Both the position numbers and the translations under genes were made by a program. The notes under the pieces were generated by a model, which did not search any database, had not been told where the DNA came from, and worked only from the letters and a program-made list of their open reading frames with translations. From Rhodanobacteraceae bacterium (GTDB taxonomy: Bacteria; Pseudomonadota; Gammaproteobacteria; Xanthomonadales; Rhodanobacteraceae), in the NCBI GenBank assembly GCA_016790075.1, contig JAEUPP010000043.1, forward strand, positions 52,486-116,485: a DNA stretch of 64,000 nucleotides, in the 5' to 3' direction. Position 1 is the first letter of the stretch. Every line of letters begins with the position of its first letter. Positions 37,401-46,860 of the stretch are shown here, one piece after another.

Positions 37401-40400
37401 GAATCTGGTCGCTATCGACAATACCGCCAGGCGCATTGCGGTCGAAGGACTCAAGGCCGTGCTCGTCGAGCGCCGTTATGTCTCGGTGCTGACCAAGCAG
37501 GATTCCGGCGTATACAAGTATCAGTCTCGTCTGAAGGAGGTTGTAGTCAAGGAGGAGCCGTTGAAGCTCGCAGCAGCGGGCGCCGATTTCCGCCTGGCCA
37601 CCGACCAGCCGGGTGATTACGCCCTCGTGATAAAGAATGCGCGTGGCGAGACCTTGAATCAGGTCAACTACTCGGTGGCCGGCGAAGCCAATGTCACGCG
37701 CTCGCTGGAACGCAATGCGGAACTGCAGCTTGCGTTGTCGAAGAAGGATTATGCGCCGGGCGAGGAAATCGAGATCGCAGTGCGCGCGCCCTATGCCGGC
37801 GCGGGCCTGATCACGATAGAGCGCGACAAGGTCTATGCGCACCAGTGGTTCACGGCCTCGACTACGGCGTCGGTGCAGAAGATCCGCGTGCCGGCGGATT
37901 TCGAGGGCAATGGCTACGTCAACGTGCAATACGTGCGTGATCCGGCGTCGGCGGAAATTTTCATGAGTCCGTTGAGCTACGGCATAGCGCCGTTCTCGGT
38001 CAACCGTGGCGCGCGCCGCAACACGCTCGACATCGCCGCACAGGGGCTGGTCAAGCCGGGTGAGGTGCTCAAGATCAAGGTCAGGAGTGGCCAGCGTTCG
38101 CGCGTCGCGGTGTTCGCGGTCGACGAGGGCATATTGCAGGTCGCACGTTACAAGCTGGGCGATCCGCTCGATCACTTCTTCCAGAAGCGCATGCTTGAAG
38201 TGGCGACGAGCCAGATCCTCGATCAGATCCTGCCGGAATTTGCGCAGCTGACCGGTATGGCCGCTCCTGGCGGCGATGCTGACGGGCTGCTGGGCAAACA
38301 CCTCAACCCGTTCAAGAGAAAGCGCAAGCCGCCGGTGGTCTGGTGGTCGGGTATCAGCGACATCGAGGGCGAGCGCGAATTCAGCTGGACACTGCCGGAT
38401 GATTTCAACGGCAAGCTGCGCCTGATGGCGATTTCCGTATCGCCCGAGCGCATAGGCCGCAGCGAAAGCCAGACCACGGTACGCGGCGATTTCGTGCTGT
38501 CGCCGAATGTGCCGGCAATGGTCGCCCCGGGCGATGAGTTCGATGTCAGTGTCGGCGTTGCGAACAATCTGACCGGGGGCAACGGCAAGGAATCGAAAAT
38601 CACCGTGAAGCTCGAGCCCAGCACTCAGGTCGAATCACTTGGTGCCGCCGCGCAGGAGCTGACTCTGGCTGAAATGCGTGAAGGCGTAGCGGTGTTCCGC
38701 CTGCGGGCCAAGGGTGAGCCGGGTGCGGCAAGCTTGAAGTTCGTGGCCAGCAGCGGCGACAAGTCGGCGCGGCAAAGCGTTGACCTGTCGGTGCGTCCGG
38801 CTGTGCCGTTCCGCACTGAAGTGGTGATCGGCAACCTCGCTACCGGCGACAAGGAGGTCAAGCCGCTGCGCGACATGTTCGATGCCTACGCCCAGCGCGA
38901 GGCCAATGCCTCTTATGTGCCGCTTGTGCTCGCGCGCGGCCTGTCGGCCTACCTGTCCAGCTTCCCGCATCGCTGCACCGAGCAGTTGCTGAGCGCGGCG
39001 GTGCCGGCGCTGGTGTTCGACACGAATCCGGAGTTCGGCAAGCTCGTGCGCGAACCCGGCGACAAACGTACGACGCGTCAAGCGTTTGCCGAACTGCTGG
39101 CCGTGCTGCGCTCGCGTCAGAACGATGAAGGCGGCTACGGCCTGTGGATGGCGACCCCTGAGTCGCAGCGCTATGTGTCGGTCTATGCGACGCAGTATCT
39201 GGTCGAGGCAAAAGAGCGGGGCTGGGAGGTGCCGCAGGACATGCTCGACAAGTCCAACCGTTATCTCACGGCGCTTGCTGCTGACGAGAGCGATGGTTCG
39301 CTGGCCGGGCTGCGCGAGCGCGCGTTTGCGATCTACCTGCTGACACGTCAGGGAACGGTGACGACGAACGCGCTCGCGTCCGTGCGCCAGCGCCTGCAGG
39401 AGCGTTTTGCCGACACCTGGACCCAGGACACGGCGGCGGCCTATCTGGCGGCCAGCCTCAAGCTCATGAAGCAGGAAGCCGAAGCGCTGAAGCTCATTGT
39501 CGGCCCGGAAAAAATGCTGATACGCACGAGCATAGAAAGCGGCTGGCGCTATGAGCGCTACTACGATCCGCTGGTTCGTGACGGGGCGACGCTGTACCTG
39601 CTGGCCAAGCACTTCCCGGAACGCGCCAAGGCCTTGCCGGCTGCTGGGCTGGAGAACGTGATGCGGCCGCTGTCGCGGGGGCTGTTCAATACCTTGTCCT
39701 CAGCCACCACCATTCTCGCCCTCGATGCGTACGCCAAGCAGGTCGTGTCGCTTACCGGCGACAAGCTGCATATCTTCGAGCTGGCCAAGGACGGTAGCGC
39801 CAAGGCGATTGCGAAGGCGGAAGGTCTGGTACTCAGCGCGAACTTCAGCGGCGGGGCTGCGGGTGTGCGCGTAACGAACCAGGCGGATGCGAACGCCTGG
39901 TACAGCGTTGCGCAGGGTGGTTTCGATCGCAATCCGCCGGCCCAGGAAATCAAGGAAGGTCTGGAAATCGTGCGCGAGTACACCGATGCCGACGGCAAGC
40001 GGGTTGATCAGGTCGAGCTCGGCCAGGAAATCCTGGTCAAGCTCAAGATCCGTTCGACGCGGGCTGATGGTGTTGGCGATACGGCGGTGGTCGATCTGTT
40101 GCCGGGCGGCTTTGAAGTCGTGCAGGAAATTCCCGCAGCGCCGGCACCGCAAGAAGGTGAGCCGGCGACTGAGGAAACGGCTGCTCCTGCGTGGCGCAGT
40201 ACGGTCGGTCTGGCGACGTCGACCTGGGCTCCTGACTACGCCGACGTGCGTGACGATCGCGTCGTGATCTATGGCACGGCGACGCAGTCGGTGCGCGAGT
40301 TCGTCTACCGCATCAAGGCGACCAATGTCGGCAGCTTCGTGGTGCCGCCGGCGTATGCGGAATCGATGTACGAGCGCACGGTGCAGGCGCAGTCGCTGGG

Positions 40401-40431
40401 CGGGCGTATCAGCGTGGTCAAGCCGGACTGA
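34402..40431 (+). CDS. yfhM: Bacterial alpha-2-macroglobulin family protein
   Basis: This 2009-residue protein is a protease-trapping envelope protein of the alpha-2-macroglobulin/YfhM type. It has MG-type beta-domains, an RDGIYRPGDTF-like segment (GLYRPGDTFHIG) and a thioester-type motif HRCTEQ with Cys1525 and Gln1528, where many homologues have CLEQ. Instead of a lipobox, the N-terminus has two hydrophobic stretches (residues ~8-35 and ~70-92). A strongly acidic low-complexity segment (about 578-630) interrupts the N-terminal half. The ATG at 34402 follows GGGGA; the frame is open 66 codons upstream without signal. pbpC follows 20 bases later, the usual neighbour. Confidence 0.93.
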   Translation: MDLLRALARLPLQLLVGLWRLLAFVLRMLATLLSVIVGRVSWQAPAWMLATERAGLAGWGAVRRNPGRVALVLGTLGLIAGGGWLAYTIDKERPKPPEPVVATFAANAPALTDYSSEPITVHSLDLNFSQSVAPLALVGKDVTAGITLTPAIAGKWNWVNDRLLRFMPAGDWPVGQKYQGRFDKKVLFAPQANVRADDFEFATADFVVSLVSSEFYQDPQDAQLKKGIVNLSFSHPVDTAEFEKHIEVVLQGPRSKKLPQQFVVNYDKLKLNAWVHSAPLSAPPKDSTTLDYRITKGVVAAAGGKASDAIVEASVSVPGMYSLGVSGVEPTLVDNSEFEPEQVLLVNFSHAVGEKPAAGALKAWLLPLNNPYAPEGQRDQVWNWSSGSVDERVLKSAQALALEPIAAELDYSELQSYKFRADPGRYLYVRVTKGLAAFGGYQLADNANNVLQVPEYPRILRFMAEGSLLSLSGDKRVAVVSRNVPGMKLEIARVLPDQLQHLVSFNNGTFAQPELGALSRDKISERFEQKIAFQADDPTKAHYEGVDLSQYLASGRRGVFLLRLSDYDPASEPAPKAPDEGDSADPELSAPEASSGEEGGEEYSEEESYDEGYDGDYVESGGEINDNKFIVVTDLGLIVKRSLDGRLDTYVQSIATGTPVEGANIEILGENGQPLLKATSDATGHASFESVDAFTREKTPALFIVRKGEDLSFLPISKRDRRLDFSRFDVGGIKNARSAGQLSAYLFSDRGLYRPGDTFHIGMIVRAADWSRDLSGVPLQADILDARGLSVDKRTVRLGAAGFEELAFTTQETSPTGSWTVNLSLIDQYKNPQLIGSTTVQIKEFLPDRMKATAHLSQEVVEGWIKPDNLSARVSLQNLFGTPAQERRVEATLTLSPVLPVFRSWPEHTFYDPQKAKEGYSEPLGEQVTNAEGVAEFPLDLAKYGTASYRLHFLAKGYEAEGGRSVAAETMSLVSSLDYLIGVKVVDDLDYVARGAERSVNLVAIDNTARRIAVEGLKAVLVERRYVSVLTKQDSGVYKYQSRLKEVVVKEEPLKLAAAGADFRLATDQPGDYALVIKNARGETLNQVNYSVAGEANVTRSLERNAELQLALSKKDYAPGEEIEIAVRAPYAGAGLITIERDKVYAHQWFTASTTASVQKIRVPADFEGNGYVNVQYVRDPASAEIFMSPLSYGIAPFSVNRGARRNTLDIAAQGLVKPGEVLKIKVRSGQRSRVAVFAVDEGILQVARYKLGDPLDHFFQKRMLEVATSQILDQILPEFAQLTGMAAPGGDADGLLGKHLNPFKRKRKPPVVWWSGISDIEGEREFSWTLPDDFNGKLRLMAISVSPERIGRSESQTTVRGDFVLSPNVPAMVAPGDEFDVSVGVANNLTGGNGKESKITVKLEPSTQVESLGAAAQELTLAEMREGVAVFRLRAKGEPGAASLKFVASSGDKSARQSVDLSVRPAVPFRTEVVIGNLATGDKEVKPLRDMFDAYAQREANASYVPLVLARGLSAYLSSFPHRCTEQLLSAAVPALVFDTNPEFGKLVREPGDKRTTRQAFAELLAVLRSRQNDEGGYGLWMATPESQRYVSVYATQYLVEAKERGWEVPQDMLDKSNRYLTALAADESDGSLAGLRERAFAIYLLTRQGTVTTNALASVRQRLQERFADTWTQDTAAAYLAASLKLMKQEAEALKLIVGPEKMLIRTSIESGWRYERYYDPLVRDGATLYLLAKHFPERAKALPAAGLENVMRPLSRGLFNTLSSATTILALDAYAKQVVSLTGDKLHIFELAKDGSAKAIAKAEGLVLSANFSGGAAGVRVTNQADANAWYSVAQGGFDRNPPAQEIKEGLEIVREYTDADGKRVDQVELGQEILVKLKIRSTRADGVGDTAVVDLLPGGFEVVQEIPAAPAPQEGEPATEETAAPAWRSTVGLATSTWAPDYADVRDDRVVIYGTATQSVREFVYRIKATNVGSFVVPPAYAESMYERTVQAQSLGGRISVVKPD

Positions 40432-40451
40432 AGCGAAGTACGGGCACGGCA

Positions 40452-42848
40452 ATGCAGGCGGCTTTGCAGTGGGTGGTGCTAGCGGCGTGGCGCTGTGTGC
40501 TGCGCTGGCAGAATACCCTGGTCGCGATCGCACTGATCGCTGGCTTGCTGTGTGTGTTGAGGCTGTATCCGCATGCGCCGTTGTCGGCGCATGCGGATTC
40601 GTCGACCGCGCTCTATGGTGCCGACGGCGAATTGCTGCGCCTGACCCTGAGTCGCGACGACAAGTACCGTCAGTGGCTGCCGCTGGGGCAGATGCCGCCG
40701 GCCCTGGTTCAGGCCGTGCAGTTGCACGAGGACGCTTGGTTTCGTTGGCATCCCGGTTTCAATCCGGTCAGTCTGGTGCGTGGTGCCTGGGTCAGTTATG
40801 TGCAAGGCGGCAACCGGCAAGGTGGTTCGACCCTGACCATGCAGTTGGCCCGGCTGATGTACAAGCTCAATACGCGCAGCCCGCTGGGCAAGGCTGAGCA
40901 GGTCGCGCGTGCGGTCTGGCTGGAGCTGCGTTATTCCAAAGATGAAATTCTGGAAGCGTATCTGAACTACGCGCCCTACGGCCGCAACGTCGAAGGTGTG
41001 GCGGCGGCCAGTCTGGTGTACTTCGGCAAGCGGCCGCAGGATCTCGCCCTGCCGGAAATACTCACGCTGGCCGTGATTCCGCAGGATCCGAGCCGGCGGC
41101 TGCGCGCAGTGCAGCTGGTAGAGGGCGACGACAAGCTCAATCACGGGCTGCGTGCGGCGCGGGACAGGCTGTATGCGCGCTGGCGCGAGGTACATGCGGT
41201 CGACGCGCTCAGCGACGCGCTGATGCGCCTGCCGCTGGACCTGCGTACGCCCGCGCAGTTGCCGTTCGTTGCGCCGCATGCGGTGGAACAGGTGTTGCGG
41301 GAAGCAAGGCTTGAAGGCAAGAGCGCAGCGCGCATCGATACCACGATCGATACGGGCCTGCAGCGCACGCTGCAGCGGCAGCTGCAGGAAACCCTGCAGC
41401 GCGAACGTCTGCGCGGTATCAGTAACGCGGCTGCACTGCTGGTTGATACGCGTGACATGAGTGTGAAGGCGCTGGTCGGTTCGGCCGACTACGCCGATGC
41501 GGCGATTGCAGGCCAGGTCAACGGCACCGCGGCCAAGCGCTCGCCGGGGTCGACCTTGAAGCCCTTCATCTATGCGCTGGGCATGGATCAGGGCGTGCTG
41601 CACCCGCGCAGCGTACTGCGCGACGTGCCCAGCGCGTTTGGGCCGTTCATGCCGGAAAACTACGATGGCCGCTTCCTGGGGCCGGTGACGGCGACCGAGG
41701 CGCTGATCCGTAGCCGCAATATTCCCGCGGTCTGGGTGGCTTCCCAGCTCGCCGAGCCTAACCTCTACGAGTTTCTCCGCCGCGCGGGCATCAGCCGTAT
41801 GGCGAGCGAGCGGCATTACGGCCTCGCCCTGGTACTGGGCGGCGGCGAAGTGACCATGCAGGAGCTGGCGGCCCTGTACGCGATGCTGGCCAACCGCGGC
41901 GTGCTCAAGCCGCTGCGCCTGCGTCGCGACGAGGTGTCCGGCGACGGCGTGCGGCTGCTCAGCGATGCGGCGAGTTTCATGACCCTGGACATGCTGCGGC
42001 AGAACCCGCGTCCGGACGAAGCGACCACGGCGACGCCGGCGCGGCTGCCGATCTATTGGAAAACCGGCACGTCCTGGGGATTTCGTGATGCATGGACGGC
42101 GGGCATCTTCGGGCCCTACGTGCTCATCGTCTGGATGGGCAACTTCGACGGCGCCGGCAACCCGGCGCTGATCGGCGTGGAGACGGCGGCCCCGCTGTTC
42201 TTTCGCATCGCCGACGCGATACTGGCGCATGACCGCTCCCTGACGGAACCCGCCTGGACCGTGCCCGAAACGGTGCGCAAAGTGGAAGTTTGTCTCGCCA
42301 GCGGCGATCTGCCGAACGCCTGGTGCCCGCAGCGGGGCATGACCTGGTTCATACCCGGCAGGTCGCCGATCCGCGTGAGCAGCGTGCACCGGCCGGTCGT
42401 GATCGATGTGCGCACCGGGCGGGCAGCCTGTCCGCCCTATGATCCGGCCACGACGCGGTCGGAGGTTTATGAATTCTGGCCTTCGGATCTGGCGCAGGTA
42501 TTTGCCCAGGCCGGTATTCCCCGGCGCAAGCCGCCGACCGACGCAGACTGTGGTCTGCGCGGCAGCGGTGATCCTCCGCGGATAACCTCGCCCGTACGCG
42601 GTGCGGCCTATACCGTGCGGGCACGATCCGGCAACAGCGCGAACGATGGCCAGATTGCTTTCAATGCGACCGTCGATGCGGGTGTGCGTGAGGTCTACTG
42701 GTTTGTCGACGACGGCTACGTCGGCGTGGCACCCGCAGGCCAGACCCTGTTCTGGCGGCCGTCATCCGCCGGTGCGCATGTGGCGCGGGTGGTCGACGAT
42801 CATGGCCGTAGTGAGAGCCGCGAGCTGCGCGTAGTGGCCGCGGATTGA
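40452..42848 (+). CDS. pbpC: Penicillin-binding protein 1C (bifunctional peptidoglycan synthase)
   Basis: This 798-residue inner-membrane protein has one N-terminal membrane span (about 20-40), a GT51 glycosyltransferase domain (catalytic Glu93 in HEDAWFRWHPG; GGSTLTMQLARL), a transpeptidase domain (Ser367 in SPGSTLKPF, SRN, and KTGTSWG at 537-543) and a C-terminal BiPBP_C domain. It polymerises and cross-links peptidoglycan. PBP1C is commonly encoded next to an alpha-2-macroglobulin, which is thought to guard against proteases when the envelope is breached. It converges on the TonB receptor gene with a 30-base gap. Confidence 0.96.
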   Translation: MQAALQWVVLAAWRCVLRWQNTLVAIALIAGLLCVLRLYPHAPLSAHADSSTALYGADGELLRLTLSRDDKYRQWLPLGQMPPALVQAVQLHEDAWFRWHPGFNPVSLVRGAWVSYVQGGNRQGGSTLTMQLARLMYKLNTRSPLGKAEQVARAVWLELRYSKDEILEAYLNYAPYGRNVEGVAAASLVYFGKRPQDLALPEILTLAVIPQDPSRRLRAVQLVEGDDKLNHGLRAARDRLYARWREVHAVDALSDALMRLPLDLRTPAQLPFVAPHAVEQVLREARLEGKSAARIDTTIDTGLQRTLQRQLQETLQRERLRGISNAAALLVDTRDMSVKALVGSADYADAAIAGQVNGTAAKRSPGSTLKPFIYALGMDQGVLHPRSVLRDVPSAFGPFMPENYDGRFLGPVTATEALIRSRNIPAVWVASQLAEPNLYEFLRRAGISRMASERHYGLALVLGGGEVTMQELAALYAMLANRGVLKPLRLRRDEVSGDGVRLLSDAASFMTLDMLRQNPRPDEATTATPARLPIYWKTGTSWGFRDAWTAGIFGPYVLIVWMGNFDGAGNPALIGVETAAPLFFRIADAILAHDRSLTEPAWTVPETVRKVEVCLASGDLPNAWCPQRGMTWFIPGRSPIRVSSVHRPVVIDVRTGRAACPPYDPATTRSEVYEFWPSDLAQVFAQAGIPRRKPPTDADCGLRGSGDPPRITSPVRGAAYTVRARSGNSANDGQIAFNATVDAGVREVYWFVDDGYVGVAPAGQTLFWRPSSAGAHVARVVDDHGRSESRELRVVAAD

Positions 42849-42878
42849 AGCGGGTTCGGAGCGCTGCGCAGGTCGCGC

Positions 42879-45209
42879 CTACTGCCATTCGTACTGCCAG
42901 CGCAATTCTATGCGGCGTGGATCACCGAGACGGTAGCGCGTTTCCTGACGGCGGACGTTGTAGCGGAAGTCGACCCGGTCGAGGTAAAGCTCGTCGGTCG
43001 CGTTGGCGATGGTGAGCGAGAAGTCGGCTGCGTCGAGGCGATAGCCCAGACGCAGGTCGGCCAAACTGTAGGCGGGGCGGCGATTGCCCGGGTTGATATC
43101 CAGCGCCGTTTCCGCTTCTGCCGCGTGATACGCGTCCAGCGTGCCATACCAGCCTTGTTCGGCGCCGTAGCGCAGGCCGGCCAGCACGGTGTACTTCGGC
43201 GCGCCGGGCAGGCGCGGCGACGGATTCTCGTTGTAGTAGCGATAGTAGTCGTAGCGGGCGTCGAGCAGACCCAGGCCGAGTGTGGCGCGCCAGCGTTCGC
43301 CCAGCCGTGCATCGAGTTCAAACTCGGCGCCATGGACGCGCCCACGTGCACCTATGCTATTTGTCGCAAGGTGGAAACGTTCGCGAATCAGCGTACGGAA
43401 CACGGCCAGGCGTGCTTTGAGGCGTTCGTCAAACCAGTTCGCCTGCCAGGTGAGCTGACTGGAGTCGTCACGCTCAGGTTTCTGCGTGTATTCGGGACGC
43501 GTTCCTGCGCTGCGGATGCCGCGGCCGTGACTCAGGCTCAGGCGGTTGTTGTCGTTGATGTCCCAGTTGCCGACCAGAAACGGCACCGGTGTGCTGGTGT
43601 CGGCGCGACCACCCTCGGTGTACTCCAATTGGGACGCACGGGTTGCGCAGGCGCCAGGCCGCGGCGTAATGCCCGCGCCGATGGTGCAGCTGATGCTGAT
43701 GTAACGCTGCTGGACCTTTTCCTCCACCTGGCGCAGGCCGATGCCGGCGCTGAGGCGATCACCCCAGTGGTGGCCCAGCCAGAGCCAGCCGCTGCGCGTG
43801 CGGAAGTCGAGGTCCTCGCGGTTGTCGGCGACCCGGCGGAAACCGCTGATCCAGAGGGTGTCCGTGTCGGCAAAGGAGACCGCGCTGAACTCGACGCCAG
43901 CGGCCATTTCCCAATCGCCGGGCGTGTAGCGCCCGCTCAGGCCTACCGCCCGGCGCCGTTCGTTGTTGAGGTCGCCGCTGGGGCCGAAGCCGGAGCCCAG
44001 CCACAGCCCTTCCTGACGCGCGAACGTGCTGTTGGCGCTCAGCCGCAGGTTCCAGTCGTCGCGGCCGTACTGTAGGTTCAGTGCCGCGCCGAGCGCGCGA
44101 GCCTGGGTACGCCCTGCTTCGCGCGCATAACTCCGGCGCTCCCTCGCCAGTGGAAAAGGAAATTGTCCGGCGGCGATGTAGAGCGCCGGATCGTCACCCG
44201 ACACCGCCAGCAGCGCGAATTCCAGGCTGAAACCCGGCAACCACTCAGGTACTGCATTCAGCTTGGCATACAGATTGTCGACAACCCGGTAGTCACGGTT
44301 GGCTTCCGGCACATAGACCTCGTGCACGTATTCGGCCAGCACGCGGCGTTCCAGCGCCAGGCGCATGCCGCTCTCGCTGTCACCAAAACGCGTGGAGCCG
44401 GTAATCGAGCCGCGCATGGCCGTGTCGTTGCCCAGGCCCGCGCTTGCCCGCAGGCTGGGCGAGTCGGTCGGGGCTGCGGTGTAGAGGTCGAGCGCGCCGG
44501 CGGTCGCGTTGCCGCCGCGCTCGAAGCTGCGCGGGCCGCGTTGCAACTCCAGGCCGGCCAGTCCCTCTACCGGCACCATATCGCCTTCGATCAGGCTGCT
44601 GCCAAGATCTATCCCATCCAGGCGTACGCTGAGGCCACTGAACGGATCGAGATCGCGCTCCTGACCGCGAATCGCGAGACTGGCGCCGCTGGCATATACA
44701 TTGGGCGCGTAGCGTGCGATCTGGGCGAGGCTCAGCAGTGGGGCCGCCGACAGTCGCTCACGTTCAACCCGGGTGATGCTCATGGCCTCGTGCGCCATGC
44801 TGGTGACCGGCGGCGTCGCCGCCGTCACCGGAGCGAGAGAAGGCAACGGCGTGTCTTCTATCGTCAGCGCTGACAGATCGACACGCTCGCCAGGCAAGGC
44901 CTGAATTACTTCGATGGCGCCGTCATCACGCCGGCGCCAGGTCAGGCCGGCCGGTACCAGGAGCTGGTCCAGCGCCTGTGGCAAGGTGGCGTGCACACTG
45001 CGACCCGTACAGGCCGCCGCAGCGACGCGCTCGGAACGATCAACGATAGCAACGCGGGCGGCAAGGGCAATCTGTTCAAGACAGCCGAGCAACGGTCCCG
45101 CTTCGAGTTCCAAGGTGTAGACCGGTTCTGCCGCCGTGCCCGCAGCGTGCAGACCGATGGGTACAACGGCGGTCAGCAGGCCGGCTAGGCCCAGGCGGAC
45201 TGGCCTCAT
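42879..45209 (-). CDS. TonB-dependent receptor with N-terminal signalling (STN) domain
   Basis: This 776-residue outer-membrane protein has a signal peptide (1 to about 23), a secretin/TonB short N-terminal domain (about 30-105: YTLELEAGPLLGCLEQIA), a plug (about 140-260: LAIRGQERD, VRLDGIDLG, GLAGLELQRGP) and a 22-strand-type barrel ending WQYEWQ. The STN domain is the part that contacts a FecR-type anti-sigma factor, so the protein both imports and signals. The ligand is unknown; ferric chelates are usual for FecA-like receptors. Its start overlaps the fecR-like stop in ATGA, so translation is coupled. Confidence 0.93.
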   Translation of the reverse strand: MRPVRLGLAGLLTAVVPIGLHAAGTAAEPVYTLELEAGPLLGCLEQIALAARVAIVDRSERVAAAACTGRSVHATLPQALDQLLVPAGLTWRRRDDGAIEVIQALPGERVDLSALTIEDTPLPSLAPVTAATPPVTSMAHEAMSITRVERERLSAAPLLSLAQIARYAPNVYASGASLAIRGQERDLDPFSGLSVRLDGIDLGSSLIEGDMVPVEGLAGLELQRGPRSFERGGNATAGALDLYTAAPTDSPSLRASAGLGNDTAMRGSITGSTRFGDSESGMRLALERRVLAEYVHEVYVPEANRDYRVVDNLYAKLNAVPEWLPGFSLEFALLAVSGDDPALYIAAGQFPFPLARERRSYAREAGRTQARALGAALNLQYGRDDWNLRLSANSTFARQEGLWLGSGFGPSGDLNNERRRAVGLSGRYTPGDWEMAAGVEFSAVSFADTDTLWISGFRRVADNREDLDFRTRSGWLWLGHHWGDRLSAGIGLRQVEEKVQQRYISISCTIGAGITPRPGACATRASQLEYTEGGRADTSTPVPFLVGNWDINDNNRLSLSHGRGIRSAGTRPEYTQKPERDDSSQLTWQANWFDERLKARLAVFRTLIRERFHLATNSIGARGRVHGAEFELDARLGERWRATLGLGLLDARYDYYRYYNENPSPRLPGAPKYTVLAGLRYGAEQGWYGTLDAYHAAEAETALDINPGNRRPAYSLADLRLGYRLDAADFSLTIANATDELYLDRVDFRYNVRRQETRYRLGDPRRIELRWQYEWQ

Positions 45210-46153
45210 CGCATGATGTAGGCGACGCGCGGAATATGCCGCACGCTCAGCTGTGAAGTCTGGGCCAGCGTGTGCAAGGCGGCCGCCGGATTATCGAGCG
45301 GTAGCGTGGCCGTGATCGGCAGGTTGGCGCGCGCGCTGTCGGTCAGCACGATGCGTTCCGGCAGATAGCGGTCCAGTTCGGCCAGCACCTGGGCCAGAGG
45401 CATCTGCTCGACGCTGAGCACGCCGCGGGTCCAGCCATCGTTGGATACCAGCGCGCCGACGCGCGCGGCGAGTTCGCCGTCGCTGACGAAAGCTTGCTGG
45501 CCAGCGGTCAGGTCAACCGGTGCAGCACTGCCGGTGGTGACGCGGACTATGCCCTCGTGCACGCTGACCTCCGTGCCGGTTGCATTGTGATCGACCACGA
45601 ATCGGGTGCCGACGGCCATCGCGTCGACGCGGCCGGCCTGCACATGCAACGGGCGGGTGGAATCTTTGGCGACGGCGATGGCGAGACGACCGCGCAGCAG
45701 TTCGATATCGCGCCGGTTGCTGCCGAGGCGCACGCGCACGGCGCTGTCTGTGTCCAGCTCAAGTACCGAGCCATCGGCCAGCGTCTGCGACTGCGGCTTG
45801 CCGATGTCGGTATACAGATCGCTGTTCCAGTTCTGCCAGCTCGGCGCCAGGCGTGGGCCGACCAGCAGCGCAAACACCAGCAGCAGCGGCGTACCAGCCG
45901 CCATGCCCCAGCGCAACCAGGTGCGGGTTGCCGCCTTGGTCTGCGGTGCGCGCCTGACGATGGAGTTAGCGGCAGCGGCCGTCTGTTCCAGCGCAAAAGC
46001 CGCCGCGCAGATATCCGCATACGCCAGGCGATGCTGAGAACTCTGCGCAAGCCATTGATCCAGCGCGCGACTTTCATCGGCCGACAGATCCCGGCCGCTG
46101 GCGATGGCGTGCCAGCGGGCGGCTTGTTGCAGCAGCGATTCGGTCGATTTCAT
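45206..46153 (-). CDS. FecR family anti-sigma regulator
   Basis: The 315-residue protein has a cytoplasmic N-terminus (LLQQAARWHAIASGRDLSADE and LAYADICAAAFALEQ, typical DUF4880/FecR N), one membrane span (about 80-100), a periplasmic FecR domain (TLADGSVLELDTDSAVRV, LLRGRLAIAVAKD, FVVDHNATGTEVSVHEG) and a C-terminal STN-like segment that would meet the receptor. It relays receptor occupancy to the ECF factor. Start 46153 is preferred over the ATG two codons upstream because GGGAGA is then eight bases away. Confidence 0.92.
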   Translation of the reverse strand: MKSTESLLQQAARWHAIASGRDLSADESRALDQWLAQSSQHRLAYADICAAAFALEQTAAAANSIVRRAPQTKAATRTWLRWGMAAGTPLLLVFALLVGPRLAPSWQNWNSDLYTDIGKPQSQTLADGSVLELDTDSAVRVRLGSNRRDIELLRGRLAIAVAKDSTRPLHVQAGRVDAMAVGTRFVVDHNATGTEVSVHEGIVRVTTGSAAPVDLTAGQQAFVSDGELAARVGALVSNDGWTRGVLSVEQMPLAQVLAELDRYLPERIVLTDSARANLPITATLPLDNPAAALHTLAQTSQLSVRHIPRVAYIMR

Positions 46154-46244
46154 GAGCATGTCTCCCGCTTAGACGCGCGAGTGGGGATTTGCCCCCAACA
46201 GGGAAAACGAGGGCAGAAACCGGAACGGCGGAAACACGAGGGGT

Positions 46245-46781
46245 TCATTGGCGGCGCCTCTCGCCTAAGGCTGCCCCGAGCTGGGCCAGTGCCCGGGTCA
46301 GGTGGTTTTCTACGGTCTTTGGCTGCAGGTTGAGGCGGTTCGCAATTTCTTTCTGTGTATGGCCATGGATGCGGGCGAGCATAAGCACATCGCGCGCGCG
46401 CGGCGTCAAGGTGTTCAGTGCGGCGTTGACACGGGCCACGTCTTCCTGCACGGCAGCCATGTGATCTGCGCCAGGCGCATAACCACTGTCGTCGAAGTCG
46501 CCTTCGGCCGCATGGGCGTCACTCACGATGCGCCGGCGCAGTTGGTCGCGGGCGAGATTGGTCGCGACATGGAACAGGAAGGCGCGCGGCTTCTCCAGGG
46601 GTTCGCGCTTGCTTTGGGCAATCAGCCGCATGCCGGCCTCCTGGGCCAGATCCTCGGCCTGCCCATGGTCGGCGCAAAGCCGGCGCAGGTAGGCGACCAG
46701 CTCGCTGTAGCAGCTTGCATAGAGTTCGGCGACGGCCTGAGCTTTCGCATCGGGTGCGACCCGCGGTGAAATGGAATTCAT
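46245..46781 (-). CDS. FecI-type ECF sigma factor
   Basis: The 178-residue sigma factor has region 2 (YASCYSELVAYLRRLCADHGQAEDLAQEA, about 22-50) and region 4 (LTPRARDVLMLARIHGHTQKEIANRLNLQPKTVENHLTRAL, split here by its turn, about 124-165). Its order before a FecR gene and an STN receptor is the standard cell-surface signalling set. It probably drives the fecR-receptor genes. It starts 79 bases after the tonB gene on the same strand. Confidence 0.92.
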   Translation of the reverse strand: MNSISPRVAPDAKAQAVAELYASCYSELVAYLRRLCADHGQAEDLAQEAGMRLIAQSKREPLEKPRAFLFHVATNLARDQLRRRIVSDAHAAEGDFDDSGYAPGADHMAAVQEDVARVNAALNTLTPRARDVLMLARIHGHTQKEIANRLNLQPKTVENHLTRALAQLGAALGERRRQ

Positions 46782-46860
46782 GCTCGCCAGCAGCCGCCGG
46801 CAGCAAGGGAGTGCGGGCTGTGGCGGTGCGACCGGAACTGCGCAGGCATGATCGGCGGCA

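Noticed and set aside
40479-42389. Minus-strand 636-codon open frame opposite pbpC
   Set aside because: pbpC has every expected catalytic motif; the reverse frame is His/Arg/Gln-rich noise.
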